Shown here piece after piece: positions 9,991 through 21,687 of a stretch of 64,000 bases of DNA (within the stretch, counting starts at the first letter, position 1; each line of letters begins with the position of its first letter). The stretch is from the NCBI RefSeq assembly GCF_030272615.1, contig NC_081405.1, forward strand, positions 651,518,920 through 651,582,919. The letters run 5' to 3'. Source of the stretch: Cryptomeria japonica. Taxonomy: Eukaryota; Streptophyta; Pinopsida; Cupressales; Cupressaceae. The translations under genes and the position numbers were made by a program. The notes under the pieces were generated by a model that saw only the letters and a program-made list of their open reading frames with translations, was not told the DNA's origin and did no database searches.

Positions 9991-10507
9991 CAAATTGAAT
10001 ATTCACTCTTTCTTGATTTTTATTCAATATTTTAATAATAATAGAGAATAATATTTATTGATATGTGTAGTTAAAAATGGTTTAACATTGTAAATAATAG
10101 AAATAAGCACTTGGTACAAGTAGATATTTTAATTGATAGAAGAGGAACAATTAATATTCAACCAATCATTGGGCACCAGAGGGAAAGGAAGAAAATATAT
10201 GTACTGTAATCATTCAATCTATCTTTTTGAGCTTCACAATGAGTAATGTTGCAGCTTTATATTTATAGAAAAAAAAAAACTTAGATACCATAATAGAGAA
10301 GATTGAACATCGATTCAAAGAAGAAAGAACACAAATATACATTGAAAGTTGGATCCCAAAATAGAGAAGAAAGAACAAATACACATTGAAATTTAGATAC
10401 CGAAATAGAGAAGAATGAACACTGATTCAAATAAGGAAGAACATGGATATACACTAAAAGTCAAATACCATAACATAGATGAATAAACATAGATGTGCTC
10501 TAATGAT

Positions 10508-10889
10508 TCATAGAAGAAAGAACACAGATATACACTGCAATTCTTTTTGAGCTTAGTTTTAGACGGCTGGTACTTTCTTCGAAAGTTAGATACATTCCTA
10601 TGTATGACAAAAGCAAAGCAAGGGTAGACTTCTGATAAATTTCCTCAAAAATAACGAAGCTCAAGTCAACTGTTCCTATGATTTGAACATGCAATAATGT
10701 AAACCAAAATGATTGAACTTGTGATATAAATTTAGTGCATACATCAATCAACTATGTTGTATGGGCAATGATATTTTTGAAAGTAATTATTATTTTAATT
10801 ATTTTGATCAATCATGTATGGTATGGATGCATGTATGATGGTCATACATTGATATTTGTTGAAAATAGTTATGAATAGATTAAATCAGG
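10508..10889. other. Spacer, nothing recognised
   Basis: AT-rich sequence beyond the duplicated block, with no supported gene. Confidence 0.4.
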
Positions 10890-11150
10890 AGGGGCCTGAA
10901 CCATTACATAATCATTAAAGCAAAGAAACCAGGGTCTCATGATGAGTGAAAACCCCACCTAGAGAACCAACTAACAAAAGGGAACAAAACCCAGCTAACA
11001 CCCAAAGCCAAACACCTATTAACCAAACAAAGACAAGACTCGCTGATAAAACAAAAAGTAAATAGACACAACCCCCACCGAAGAGATGAACCAATGGTCT
11101 ACCTAGTGGGGGTCTTTTCAATTTTCCAATCTTGACTCATCACTTTCACT
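10890..11150 (-). mobile_element. Probable LINE 3'-end fragment
   Basis: On the minus strand the sequence runs T/G-rich through GGTGTTTGGCTTTGGGTG and ends GGCCCCTCCTGATTTAATC. This resembles the untranslated tails of plant L1-type elements. There is no clear poly(A) or target duplication, so this is a truncated remnant at best. Confidence 0.3.
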
Positions 11151-11855
11151 TTCTCAGAGGAGGAGAGCATCTTGTTTGAACCTTTGCTTGAAGAAATAGA
11201 AGGGGACTCCGACGTAGCTTTCATCATCAACATCGATGAATCCATCATAGTAGAAGGAGATGAATCCATGCGTCATTTCTTTTTAGCATGCCTTTTGTCA
11301 ATTTCCTGCAATTTCGTCCTGAATGGCCTAGAGATGCAAAACATAGATTTTTCTAGAAAGTACTAGAGATAATTATAGTTTTAGAGGATTTTAGTGTCAG
11401 AAATTGCATACCCCTACAACTTCATACTACACAAAACCTTCCTTTAGTCTAAGAAAATATCTCTTTCATAATTATGCTATGATTTTGTCAAAATGTTAAT
11501 TTTTTAGTGAGTTTGTAATGCGTCGTGGTTTCTGAGTCTTATTTTTTCAAATTTCCCTAACTACATGTGGGCATTTGCGCAACATGCTAGTATCCAACAA
11601 AAACATGTGATTCAATGAACCATTGGAGAATTGTGTTTCGTGTAATTTTCTAGTGTCAACTAGGTTGGGTCTCATAGATAGATTGAAACCTTCTATCTTG
11701 AGCTAAAAAAGAGGACTTGATAATGAACAACAACAACAACAACAACAATATTTTTATTCAAGTTCTCACATGCAAGAAGATTTTTGAAAGGAACTTAGGA
11801 TTCTGGTTTATGGTACAATAAAGATGGACATTTCATGTTGAAAACATATATAGAT
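11151..11855. other. Spacer with (AAC)n microsatellite
   Basis: A 64-residue ORF (11172-11366) lacks any supporting signal. (CAA)n lies at about 11727-11748. No element recognised. Confidence 0.4.
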
Positions 11856-11865
11856 GTTGATTGGG

Positions 11866-12200
11866 CCATGTTATGCCCTATGCACTCACCCTTGCATTTT
11901 ACTTGGTAAAATTTGGGTCCCCCCTTTTTTGTTTCCTGCTTTTTTCCCGCTTTTCCTTTTGTTTTGTTTGCGTGTTTGTTTTTGCTTTGTGTGTCTCAAA
12001 GTCTCGGAGTCCAGGGTCCTAATCTATTATGCCCTATATACTCGCCCCTACATTTTACTTAGTAAAATTTGGGTCCCCCCTTTTTTATTTCTTGCTTCTT
12101 TCCTTTTCTTTCTTTCTCGCAATTCCTTTTATTTTGTTTGCCTGCTTATTTTTTCTTTGTGTGTCCTAGAGTCCCAGACTCTAGGGTCTAGAAGGTTTCC
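11866..12200. repeat. Tandem duplication of about 157 bp
   Basis: A block starting TTATGCCCTATGCACTC and including TTGGTAAAATTTGGGTCCCC recurs about 157 bp later as TTATGCCCTATATACTC… with moderate divergence. It could be part of an old LTR. The 136-residue ORF across it (11854-12264) follows the repeat and shows no domain. Confidence 0.7.
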
Positions 12201-12942
12201 TTCAAAACCTCAAACTTCGAGCTTCCCTTGTGTTGCTTGTTTGTTGTTGTTTTCAGAATTTTAGACTCATAGGGTTTCTGAGTTCGTGGTGGCCTTAAGC
12301 CTTCCTCGCTCCACAAAACCCTTGAATCCCAGGTTATTGACCTATTGCGTGCTCCGAGAAACCGAACATCTTGGACCTCACAACTTTGTGGGGGAATTTA
12401 TACCCCTGTGACCCCTTTTATTGCTGATTTTGTGCCCTTGACTTTCGTGCGAAAGAGTTCTTTGCTTCTTCACGATTGTTGTGTGGGATTTTTGGTTGTG
12501 GATTTTGCTAGCACCTCAATCTCTTAGTGTGTTGTCTCATGTCATTGGTGTTAGGTAGGATTTGTCCTCCCTCTTCTCATTTTATGATCTTGTTTTTTTT
12601 TTTGTTTTCTTCTCCTTGCTTTCCTGATTTCGTGTTACAGTGTGGTGAGTTTGGGTTTCTTTCATTTCCTTAGGTTAAGAATAAGTTGGATTTATTCACA
12701 AACCCAACATCTTCGTCTCCTAGGCATCCTTTGATACCTGAATTTTCATATAGATTGAATTTTTACCTTGCGGTCCTTAGGGTTTTGTGTCTTCGGCCTT
12801 TTCCCTACTTTCCATACTATTGCAAATGTAAAGTTGATGGTGTGTCAATGTGGTTCTCATGATGTCAACATACTATTTTTTTTAATGATTGGTTTATGCT
12901 CCACATTTTTGATATGTTGTAGTTGTAGTCATGAGGTTTTGG
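12201..12942. other. T-rich spacer, unidentified
   Basis: Short ORFs only. Probably decayed LTR-element sequence, but no boundary can be fixed. Confidence 0.35.
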
Positions 12943-13941
12943 TATGTTGTTGAAAGTTGCTTTGGGACATCATGCTTGTGATTTGGTGCTCCAAAAGTTG
13001 TGCTCAATGATGAGGATATTTGATAGTATTTGCAGTGCTCCACATTTTCAGTTTTGATGATGATATTTTGGAGTTAAGATACTCATGTCTTCATCTTTGT
13101 TATCCTTATTTGGGAGGTGATGATATGTTATGGAGTCGTGGTTGTTGATATGATCATTCTAGGTCCAGTTGACCTTGAATGTTTTTGTTTTTATATGATG
13201 ATTGTGGCATATGGATAATGTGTTATTTTGATCAATGTAGTGTGTTGTGGTTTGGTCCACTTCTCATTTCTTCCCACTATGGGAATGCTTAGTGAAGATC
13301 CATTTAAAATTGTGTTCTAGTATATTCTTTGGTCGACTTGGGAAATTTCTTATTCAAGAGATCAGTATAAATAAAGGATGATTGTAATGAAGAATATATA
13401 GAAGTGAGTGGATTGAAAAGGAAAATCTGTTGATGCAAATTTGTGTGAGATTATGTTAAGTTATGGTTAAGCAGTGTGGTAGTGTGTTATTATTGTTTGC
13501 TACTAGAGGCAGTGAGCCAAAGGTTTCTCCAACATTGCAACATTGTGGCAATTGTGATTCAATGGTGGATTCTTTCTTTTTCTTACTTCTTCTTTTGGGC
13601 AGTGAGCCCTCCTTTTCTGGTGGTTTTACTCAAGTAGTGAGCCCACCTGTAGTAATCATTCTGGTAATGAGATACCCTTTGTAAAAATCACCTTAACCAG
13701 TGTCACCCTAATAGGTGTTTCATAATTGATAATTAACATTCTCAGTGGTTTTTCCCTTCTTCGGTTTTTCATGTAAAATCCGGCGTTTCATGTGTATGAT
13801 TCATGTGGTTGCTTTCTCATGCTTATATCTATTTATGGTTAAGTAATTAGTAATTAGTTTACTAGATCTATTTCTATGGAATAAGTAAAATATTTTAATT
13901 GACAACTGATTCACCCCCCTCTAAATTATCTAGAATATTCA
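12943..13941 (+). mobile_element. Putative 5' LTR of a decayed Copia element
   Basis: The right end is well placed: a C-rich stretch (TTCACCCCCCTC) followed by ATTCA and then the primer binding site at 13947, as in other Copia LTRs of this window. The internal motif GTGGTTTTTCCC…GGTTTTTCATGT at about 13746 also matches the other LTRs. The left boundary (TGTTGTTGAAAG at 12943) is a guess, because no second LTR remains for comparison. Confidence 0.45.
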
Positions 13942-13946
13942 ATAGT

Positions 13947-13958
13947 TGGTATCAAAGC
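13947..13958 (+). promoter_or_regulatory. Copia primer binding site (tRNA-Met type)
   Basis: TGGTATCAAAGC, one base away from the canonical TGGTATCAGAGC complementary to initiator tRNA-Met. It starts 5 bp after the inferred LTR end. Confidence 0.75.
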
Positions 13959-14000
13959 TTTGGTTCCTAGAAAGTGAGACTAACTACTCGAGGAGATTTG

Positions 14001-16985
14001 ATGGCACATAAATTGGCTATTCCTAGTTTTGAAGGATTTGACTATAGTTTTTAGAGAGTGAAGATAAGAGGATACCTGATTTCTTTGAGTTACAAGACTT
14101 AGAAAGCTATGGAGACAAACTATGTGATGCCAGAAAATGGTCCTATTACCTCAGATGAGATTGAAGCCTACAAAGAAAATGAACTTGCAAAGTATGCTAT
14201 CTTTTGTGCCCTATTTAAAACTGAATTGGAAAAGGTTGTTGCACTGGATATTGCTTACGAAGTTTGGGAAAGATTGAAAAACATCTATGAAGGAATTGAC
14301 ATTGTTAAGCTAGTTAAGATGCATATTGTTAAAGGCAGATATGAGAACTTGAGGATGGAAGAAGGTGAAGACATAACAAGTTATTTTTAGAAGGTTGATA
14401 GTGCTATGAATGAGATCAAAGACCTTGGCGGCACCTTGGATGATAAGGATGTGATAGAGAAGATTATGAGGACTTTACTAGAGTGTTAGTGACAAGATTT
14501 TAGCTATTGAAGAAACTTATAATCTATCCAAATTCACTTGAGACCAATTGTATGACACCTTGACTGCATTCAATATGAGGAAGTTTGGTAAAGACAAAGA
14601 AAGAACCGAGACAACATTTAAAGCTACAAAAGCTTTGGATGAAGATTCAGATGATGAGAGCCTGGATGAAATGGAAGCAAACTTTGTAAGAAAGCTGAAA
14701 AGAGGAACCGACAAGTATAAAGGTATGTTTCCTCTTAAATGTTTTAAGTGTGGAAAGATTGGTCATTATACATCTAGATGTCTAGAGAGGAACAAAACAA
14801 AATTTTAAAGAAAACAAAGGAAAGTTAAATAAGAAATCCTACTAAATTTTAAAGAAAACAAAGGAAAGTTCAATAAGAAATCCTACTATGTTAAAGATGA
14901 TATTGGTATTTCTGTTGATGAGTCAAATTATGAAGATGGCGCTTATTTGTTCTTGGTTGAAAAAGATGAATCTAAACCTAGTAATAATAAGGAGACATAT
15001 AAGGTTGTTGAAATTATTGCATCAACATTTCATGTTAGAAGAGATATAAATCAATGGTTGATTGACAGTGGATGTTCAAATCATATGATTGGTGACAAAA
15101 GTAAGTTTGTAAAACTTAAAAAATATGATGGTGGTTCTATTATATTTGGAGATGATTAGATTGCATATATTGTTGGAATAGGTTTTATTACTTTTGATTG
15201 AAAGAATAACACTAGCAATGTATACTATGTGGAAGGATTACATCACAATTTCTTAAGTGTTGGACCAATGTGCGAGAATGGTTACAATGTTGTTTTTCAG
15301 GATGGTGGTTGCAAGATCCAAAATTATTATTGTTGCAAGAAAAAGGACAAGTGGGAACATGTATCAATTAGAAGCTTCTACAAGACATTGCCTATTTTCT
15401 TAGATCAATGAAAGTTGTTTATGGCACCGGAGGATGTGCCACATCAATTTTGGTAATTTGGTGAAGATTAGTTTGACAAGAGTTGTGAGATATTTAACAA
15501 GATTGACTAAATCGGATAACAATGTTTGCAAATAATGTCAAGTGGAAAAAAGACAAAGGGAATGTTTAGAGGAAAGTAACAATTTTCTACTTCTACTGAA
15601 CTATTAGATTTGATGAACATAGACATATGTAGTCTGAACAAAACAAGGAGTTAACAAGGTGAGAGGTATTTCATGCTTTTAATTGATGATCATTCTAGAA
15701 TGACTTGGGTTGTTTTTTAAGAGAGAAGTCAGAGGCATTAGAAAAGTTCAAGATATTCAAAGCTAGAGTTGAAAATGAAGTTGATGGAAGAATTAAATGC
15801 TTAAGATCAGATAGAGGATGCGAGTTTGTTTTTTATGAATTTGACACTTTTTATGAGAAATATGGAACTAGGAGACATATGTCTGCCCCTAGGACACCTT
15901 AGTAGAATGGTGTAGTGGAAATAATGAACAAGCCTATACAAGAGGCAACTAGAACTATGATCAAAGAAGAAAACCCACCAAAATTTTGTCGGAGAGAAGC
16001 AATACATATTGCAATATACACTCTTAATAGAGTTCTATTCAGGAAAAAATATGGGAAGACACCATATGAGTTATGACATGGAAGAATTTCATCAGTGAGT
16101 TATTTCTCAATTTTTGGAAGTAAATGCTATATTCAGAGAGATGAAAGAAATCTTGAAAAGTTTGATAGTAGAGCAAATGAAGGTATATTCCTAGGATATT
16201 CTACAAAGAGCAGGGATTACCGATGTTATAACAAGAGATCAAATAAAATTGTTGAAAGTATAAATGTGAAGGTTGACAAAACATTTCCAAAGAATCCTGT
16301 ATACAAGTAGGATATGAATTTGATGAGTTTGCAAGCAGAGAAGAAGAAGAGAAGAGTAGAGAAGAAGTTAAATAGAAAGAAACTCAGGTTGCTCCGGTAA
16401 CTGTATTTAAAACTCTGAGGTATGTTTAGAAGAATCACTCTGAGAACCAAATTATAGGTGACAAGAACAAAGGTGTTATTACAAGAAGCAAAGTTGCTGA
16501 AGAACAAATTTTGCTGTGTTTACTTTCTATAGCTAAACCTAAGACAATTGAAGAATATTGTAATGATCAAAATTGGATGAAGTCTATGAAGGAAGAGTTA
16601 GACTAGATTGAGAAAAATCAGATTTGGGAACTAGTCCGTAGACTAGTAGATAAGAATGTTATTGGAAGAAAGTGGGTGTTCTGGAATAAGTTGGATGAAG
16701 ATGGACATGTTATAAGAAACAAGGCAAGATTGGTATGCAAAGGTTACACTCAAGTTGAAGGCATTGATTTTGAAGAGACTTATGCTCCTATTGCCTAAAT
16801 GGAAGCTCTATTAGGATGTTTTTGGCTTTTGCATCATGTAAAGATTTCAAAGTTTATCAAATGGATGTGAAGTCAATATTTTTGAATGGGGAATTAAAAG
16901 AAGAAGTCTACATTGAACAACCAAAAAAATTTAAGTTGTCAGATGATCCATATATTTTTTGAAGATTGAAGAAGGCATTGTAGGG
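14001..16985 (+). pseudogene. Decayed Copia gag-pol, truncated in reverse transcriptase
   Basis: From ATG at 14001 (MAHKLAIPSFEGFDY) the order is Copia: gag (14109-14390 and on), one zinc knuckle CFKCGKIGHYTSRC (about 14740-14780), protease with intact WLIDSGCSNHM (about 15054-15090), then pre-integrase. Integrase remnants follow, including SDRGCEF (about 15808) and QNGVVEIMNK (about 15905), and the first part of RT ([11 protein letters not shown] to ETYAPIA, about 16670-16795). It ends at RLKKAL just before the usual YGLKQAPRAWY block, where unrelated sequence begins. Frameshifts and stops occur throughout. The RT palm, RNase H and 3' LTR are absent, so the copy is dead. Confidence 0.85.
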
Positions 16986-16989
16986 ATAT

Positions 16990-17658
16990 TTTTTCTTTAC
17001 TAGTCTAAACATGCAAAATAGGAATCAAACCCAATTTCATCAACATGACTCCTCTCATGAGGATGATGTCTCATCTTGGGAGGAAATTGTGCCCCTCACT
17101 ATTGCTGAAGTTTTTGATCCTCCTATTGTGGCCTTCTCTATTCCTGAGGCCCCCACCCCAACTTCTCCTGTTTTCCAGCCACGTTCTACTCTTGCTGGAC
17201 ATGCTTTTGGTGTTGTTTTGTCACAACCTGCTGTTGTTTTATAGCAGCATCCCGTTGTTCTGCAACAACCTCCCGATGTTATGTTAGAACACTTTGTTAA
17301 TGCTACTGATTATAGCCCCGTGGGGTCCCTCCTGATTGATCTCTCTTTGGATGGTCCTAATGACAACATCGCTTGGAAAATGGTTTCTCACAGGCAGAAG
17401 GGGAAGTCTTCTCCCCTCCCCCAAAACCCCCTTTGTCTGGATTTGGGTGTTTCTCGCCTTCCTTGATTGAGGTTTTGGGTGTTTTCCGATTTGACAGGGT
17501 TTTCTTTGGCCTGTCTGACTATGTTTTGTTTCTTATTGCCTTCATGTTATTGTTTTTGCTGCCAACATCATGTTTTTGGGGTTGTTTGTTTGAGGCTGAT
17601 AGTCTTTGACTATGTAAAGGGTCAATGTCCTAGTTAACACTGCTTTAATAATAAAAAA
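16990..17658 (+). mobile_element. LINE-like 3' fragment inserted into the Copia
   Basis: The frame from 17011 to 17466 has one internal TAG (17242). It encodes a Pro/Thr-rich segment ending with WKMVSHRQKGK and a short tail, followed by a T/G-rich untranslated region that finishes CTTTAATAATAAAAAA at 17658. A terminal A-run and 5' truncation suggest a retroposed LINE or LINE-derived sequence. No RT domain is present, and the target duplication is unclear (CATTGT on the left, CATTCA on the right). Confidence 0.4.
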
Positions 17659-17748
17659 CATTCATTGGAGAACAAACAATTAGGCTCAGCTTTAGTCCCT
17701 TAGGAGACCTGACACTTGGTTTGATTATTCTCTTTTTATTATTGATGA

Positions 17749-18860
17749 TGTTAGGAACTGGGAAGGACAATTGAGAGGGGGGGGGGGTGAATAAGTTGTG
17801 AACTAGTTGTCAATAAATTATAATCCAAAGGCAAATTATTCCAACTTAAACTTAGTGACGGTAAACCAAATTTAAATACTGGTAAGATAGATTAACAGAT
17901 ATAACAGTACCGATATAAGTTAATGCATGAAACAGAAAGAGAAACAACATCCACAACACATGACGCAAAGATTTTGATGTGGAAACCCTATAAGGGAAAA
18001 AACCATGGTGGGAAACCTTACCCACAATTAGATGATACTACTGCAGATAGTAAGTGTATATAGATAGGGTCTGCACATGCAGAAAGGCCAACTTCCTAGA
18101 GCTCATTGCTCAATCACAAAATAGGATTCACACTGACTACACAATTGGATGGTTAAATCCAATAACAATGTACTACTTCAGAATAACATCTGCAATGCTG
18201 GATTGAGTGCCAAACACCTTCATAACCTTCCTTCAACCTTCAGCTAATGTCTGCGTGATTCACACAAGGATCTGCTTATTTTCACTCTTCAATATTTGCA
18301 CACACTCATAATGATCGATCTTCAATAAGATCTTACAATCATTTATACAAAACCTAAGACCTATACATGAGGTCGGCTAACTAAAGATTACAATTAAATC
18401 AATTAAAAATAAGTCTTGATGTGATACAATATGTTGGCTCAATGCAATTACCACATTATCCAATCAATAAACCATTTCCAAGATGTGCCATGCTGATCTG
18501 GAATAGATATCTTGTACCGGTCCATAACCTAGACCTATCTGCCAATTAAGACAAATATGTCAACCCGATTAGACCAATAAACAAAACACCACATCCAAAC
18601 ATCCAATCCATGTCTTCAACATAACCAAATGATCTCCAGATGATACTAAGTTATCATCATTGCCGGTGAACAATATAACCTACCGGTGAAGCATATACCG
18701 GTGACTGTGCATAAGCCACTAACTATACAATGTGTCAGGTAAACAATAAACCAATATAACCATAGTGCCAAATCAACAATATAGACCTCCAAGAAGGTAA
18801 GTGTTGACATCAATGACAAAACCAATGCAACACATGATGAAGTCATCCATAATACCAACA
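17749..18860 (-). mobile_element. Solo Copia LTR, minus orientation
   Basis: On the minus strand it begins TGTTGGTATTATGGATGA at 18860 and soon reads TTTGTCATTGATGTCAAC. It ends CTCTCAATTGTCCTTCC…CCTAACA at 17749, after a C-run (G9-10 on the plus strand at about 17780). The flanks are GATGA on the left and AATGA on the right, a likely 5-bp target duplication with one change. The internal GTGGTTTTTTCCC…GGGTTTCCAC motif is shared with other LTRs here. No adjoining internal region is present on either side, hence solo. Confidence 0.7.
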
Positions 18861-19866
18861 AATGATTGGATAATAGTATAGATATGAAAAGGCAAGAACT
18901 ATGTTAAAGGTGCAACATTAAAAATAATCAACATAAATAGACACATACAAATTTGAGAATCAACTAATATGTACAAAACTGGAAATGAAGTGTAGAGAGG
19001 AACTTGTGACAATAAACAAAGCTTAAAATCATGACTCTATAGCTAGGTGTCATAGTCTTGACATGTGTCCATATGTAAATAGGTGTCAAAACCGACCTCA
19101 AGAGCCTCCAAACTATCTTCTTATCAAAATTTAGGTCAAATCACTAGGACTATGATGCTAGGCACCATAGACTAGGTGGACTAGGGTGCTAGGCACCGTA
19201 TACCATGCCTTTTTTGCTAAATTTGGTCTAGTAGCCTCTGTCTTTATCTTCACTATGCTCCTGTACCTACAGAATGAGTCTAGAACATGCTCCTAAGATT
19301 ACTAATGCACAAAAGAAGAGGAAAATGGTGTTGGGATGTATAGGGGCTTGCCCAACTCATGCCCTAGGTAGGTGATGACCTCCACTACAACAATGGTGAA
19401 AAGAAAGATTACCCTTGGTCAGGTAGAGGATAAATATAAAGGAAATGGTGAAATGAAATGATTATACCTTTGATTGATGATGCAATGATCTTTAGATAAG
19501 CCCTCTAAGTGTTGATGCACTAACATGATAAACCATAACAAAATCTATCATGAAAACATATTGGAAGACAATTTGTTGTAGTTTGATTCTTGTTGTACCT
19601 AGTTATGCTCTTGAATGAAGAATATTTTCTCTTGAATTGGAGTGACATCCAATGTAAGGGTGAATATGATAATAATGAATTAGGAATGATGTCTTGTATA
19701 GGTTTCTCAAGGTATTTTTTCATGTAGGAAGACTTTCAATGGTCATATCTAAATTTTGAGACTATATTCCATAATGATAAGGCCAACGTGTTAATCTCCA
19801 AAATTTTAGCAAAATGTATCAAGCATTGTTCACTTTTGAACAATGATCCAACAAAATAGACCCCAC
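18861..19866. other. Unidentified AT-rich spacer
   Basis: No convincing gene or repeat. A short ORF (19520-19723 minus) lacks support. Confidence 0.35.
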
Positions 19867-20300
19867 TTTTAGGGTAAGTGCACCAAGATGGGGGACCAAA
19901 AAGGGGCCTTAAGATTGTATTCTTTTTTTTGAAATCAACAAAGTTTGAACTTTGACGAGAAATTGAAGATGGTCACACTCAAAATTTGAAGATGCAAATT
20001 TAATAGGATTTTTAAAGTTTAAAATCTACTTTCTAAACTACTATTTTTTTTTTGAAAATGGTGGAGATTAAGGGTTTCAAAAAGGGAGGCCAGACAAAGT
20101 GGTCCTATTTTTTTCAAAAAAATATGGCATAGCGTTTGTTGTGCCCCCCCCTAAAATGTTAACTATTTTTTAAAATTTCAAACATTTCTCGTGTGAGAAA
20201 TTAGCTAATACCATGTACTTTATGTCAAATTTTCTAGCTAATTTTTAAAAGAATATATTAATTTTTGAAGTGGACACATCTTGAAAATAGAAATTTGAGC
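19867..20300. repeat. Dispersed repeat, inverted relative to 6740-7015
   Basis: Starts TTAGGGTAAGTGCACCAAGATG, whose reverse complement occurs at about 6995-7015. Further blocks (CAAAAAAATATGGCATAGC, AGTTTAGAAA) match in inverse order. The sequence from 20300 to about 20660 is AT-rich and unassigned. Confidence 0.45.
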
Positions 20301-20794
20301 ATGCTCCCCACTAAAAATTTGGAAAACTAATTGATTTTTTTTCAATAAATGTAGAATGGTCTCTAGTTTAAAAAAAAATGCAATTTGTTTCAAAATTCGA
20401 TATGTAAAAAACTATAACCAAAATAGCACATGTTGGTTTTTGACAAAAAATGAACACACCAACAAAATAAATTAAAGATTGAAAATCTTAACCTAATCAA
20501 AAAATGAAAAAAATTATATAGTTATATTGCTAAGAGAGAGCTTAACATCATCATGGTATATTTTAATTTGAATTGAAACATATGCAAACCTAATGGATAA
20601 CAGGACCCAAAATATGTGAATTTTTTAATCTAAATTTAAAAATACATGTCTTGAGCATGAAATGGTCATCCAACCCAAAGGGTTGGTATTTGCCAATGCA
20701 AATAATTTGGTGGGTGCCAAATATAGCACTCACCAATTTCAAAAAACACATTGTTTATATTTGGTGCATGCCAAATGGTTTGCATTAGAAAATT

Positions 20795-20863
20795 CTCTCT
20801 CTCCCACCCTCTCTACCCTACCTTCCTCCTTATCCCCATCTCTATCCCTGCCTCCCTCTTCCT

Positions 20864-20962
<99 letters not shown>

Positions 20963-21387
20963 CTCTTTATCACTACCTATCCAGGCTCCCATCCTCTCTC
21001 TCCCTATCTCTAGGTCTCTCCCTCCCTTCCTCTTTACCTCACTACTCCCTCCCTATCTCATTACTCACCTCTCCATTCCCTTAAATCTCTCTCACCTCTA
21101 TCTATGTCCCCTAGGTCTCTATCCTGAGGCTCCAGGTCTTTCAATTCTATCTCTCTCCTCTCTAGTTATTTCCCTCCCTCTCCACTTCTCTCCACCTCCT
21201 TATGTATCTTTCCCTCTTTGTGAACTTCTCTCTCTTCCTCACCTCTCTACCTCTCCCCTCTTTAGGTCTTTAAATTACTCCCTATCTACCTCTTCCTCCC
21301 TCCCAACCCGTCTCTTTCTCTTTGTTCTTTTTTCTCTCATATTATCTCCGCCTCCCCTCTCTTGGTCATCACCTATCCCTCCCTTGT
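20795..21387. repeat. Pyrimidine-rich tract with (CT)n
   Basis: C/T-rich minisatellite-like DNA with a pure (CT) run at about 20870-20957. The ORFs across it (20662-21084, 20751-21398) are compositional artefacts. Confidence 0.85.
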
Positions 21388-21492
21388 ATAGGGTTTAGGG
21401 AATAGGGTGCATAATATAGGATTTAGGGTATAGGGTTGAGGATATTGGTATAGGGTTCAAGATGATGGTACAAGGTTTATGGTACATAAGGT
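21388..21492. repeat. Degenerate telomere-like repeats
   Basis: GGGTTTAGGGAATAGGGT, GGATTTAGGGTATAGGGT and further TAGGGTT-type units recur irregularly. They resemble the plant telomere unit TTTAGGG but are interspersed with variants such as ATAGGG. Confidence 0.5.
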
Positions 21493-21687
21493 TGAGGATA
21501 TTGCTCATATTGATACTTTTCTGTATATCTCCCTCCCCCTCTGCCTCTCTTCTCTCTCTCATGCATCTCTCACCTCATATCTCTCCCTCCCTCTCTTAAT
21601 CCCCCCCTTTCTCTCCCCCACATCTAGGTCTCTCCCTCTGTCCCTCTCCATCTATTTATTATTTCCCATCTCTCTCTATTCCCTTCT

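Larger units (their letters stand above)
7016..10507. repeat. Duplicated block, copy A (partner 21688-23584)
   Basis: Pyrimidine-rich 7016-7212 matches 21688-22027 with slippage. 7213-7699 matches 22028-22511, and 9245-10507 matches 22512-23584, all in the same orientation. Copy A alone has 7700-9244, which holds the small peptide gene, and about 9737-9985. Copy B alone has a short stretch near 22784-22829. Homology stops at AATGATTC in both copies. Confidence 0.85.

Noticed and set aside
11854-12264. 136-residue ORF as a membrane protein gene
   Set aside because: Hydrophobicity comes from T-rich repeats; the ORF spans a tandem duplication and has no start or splice support.
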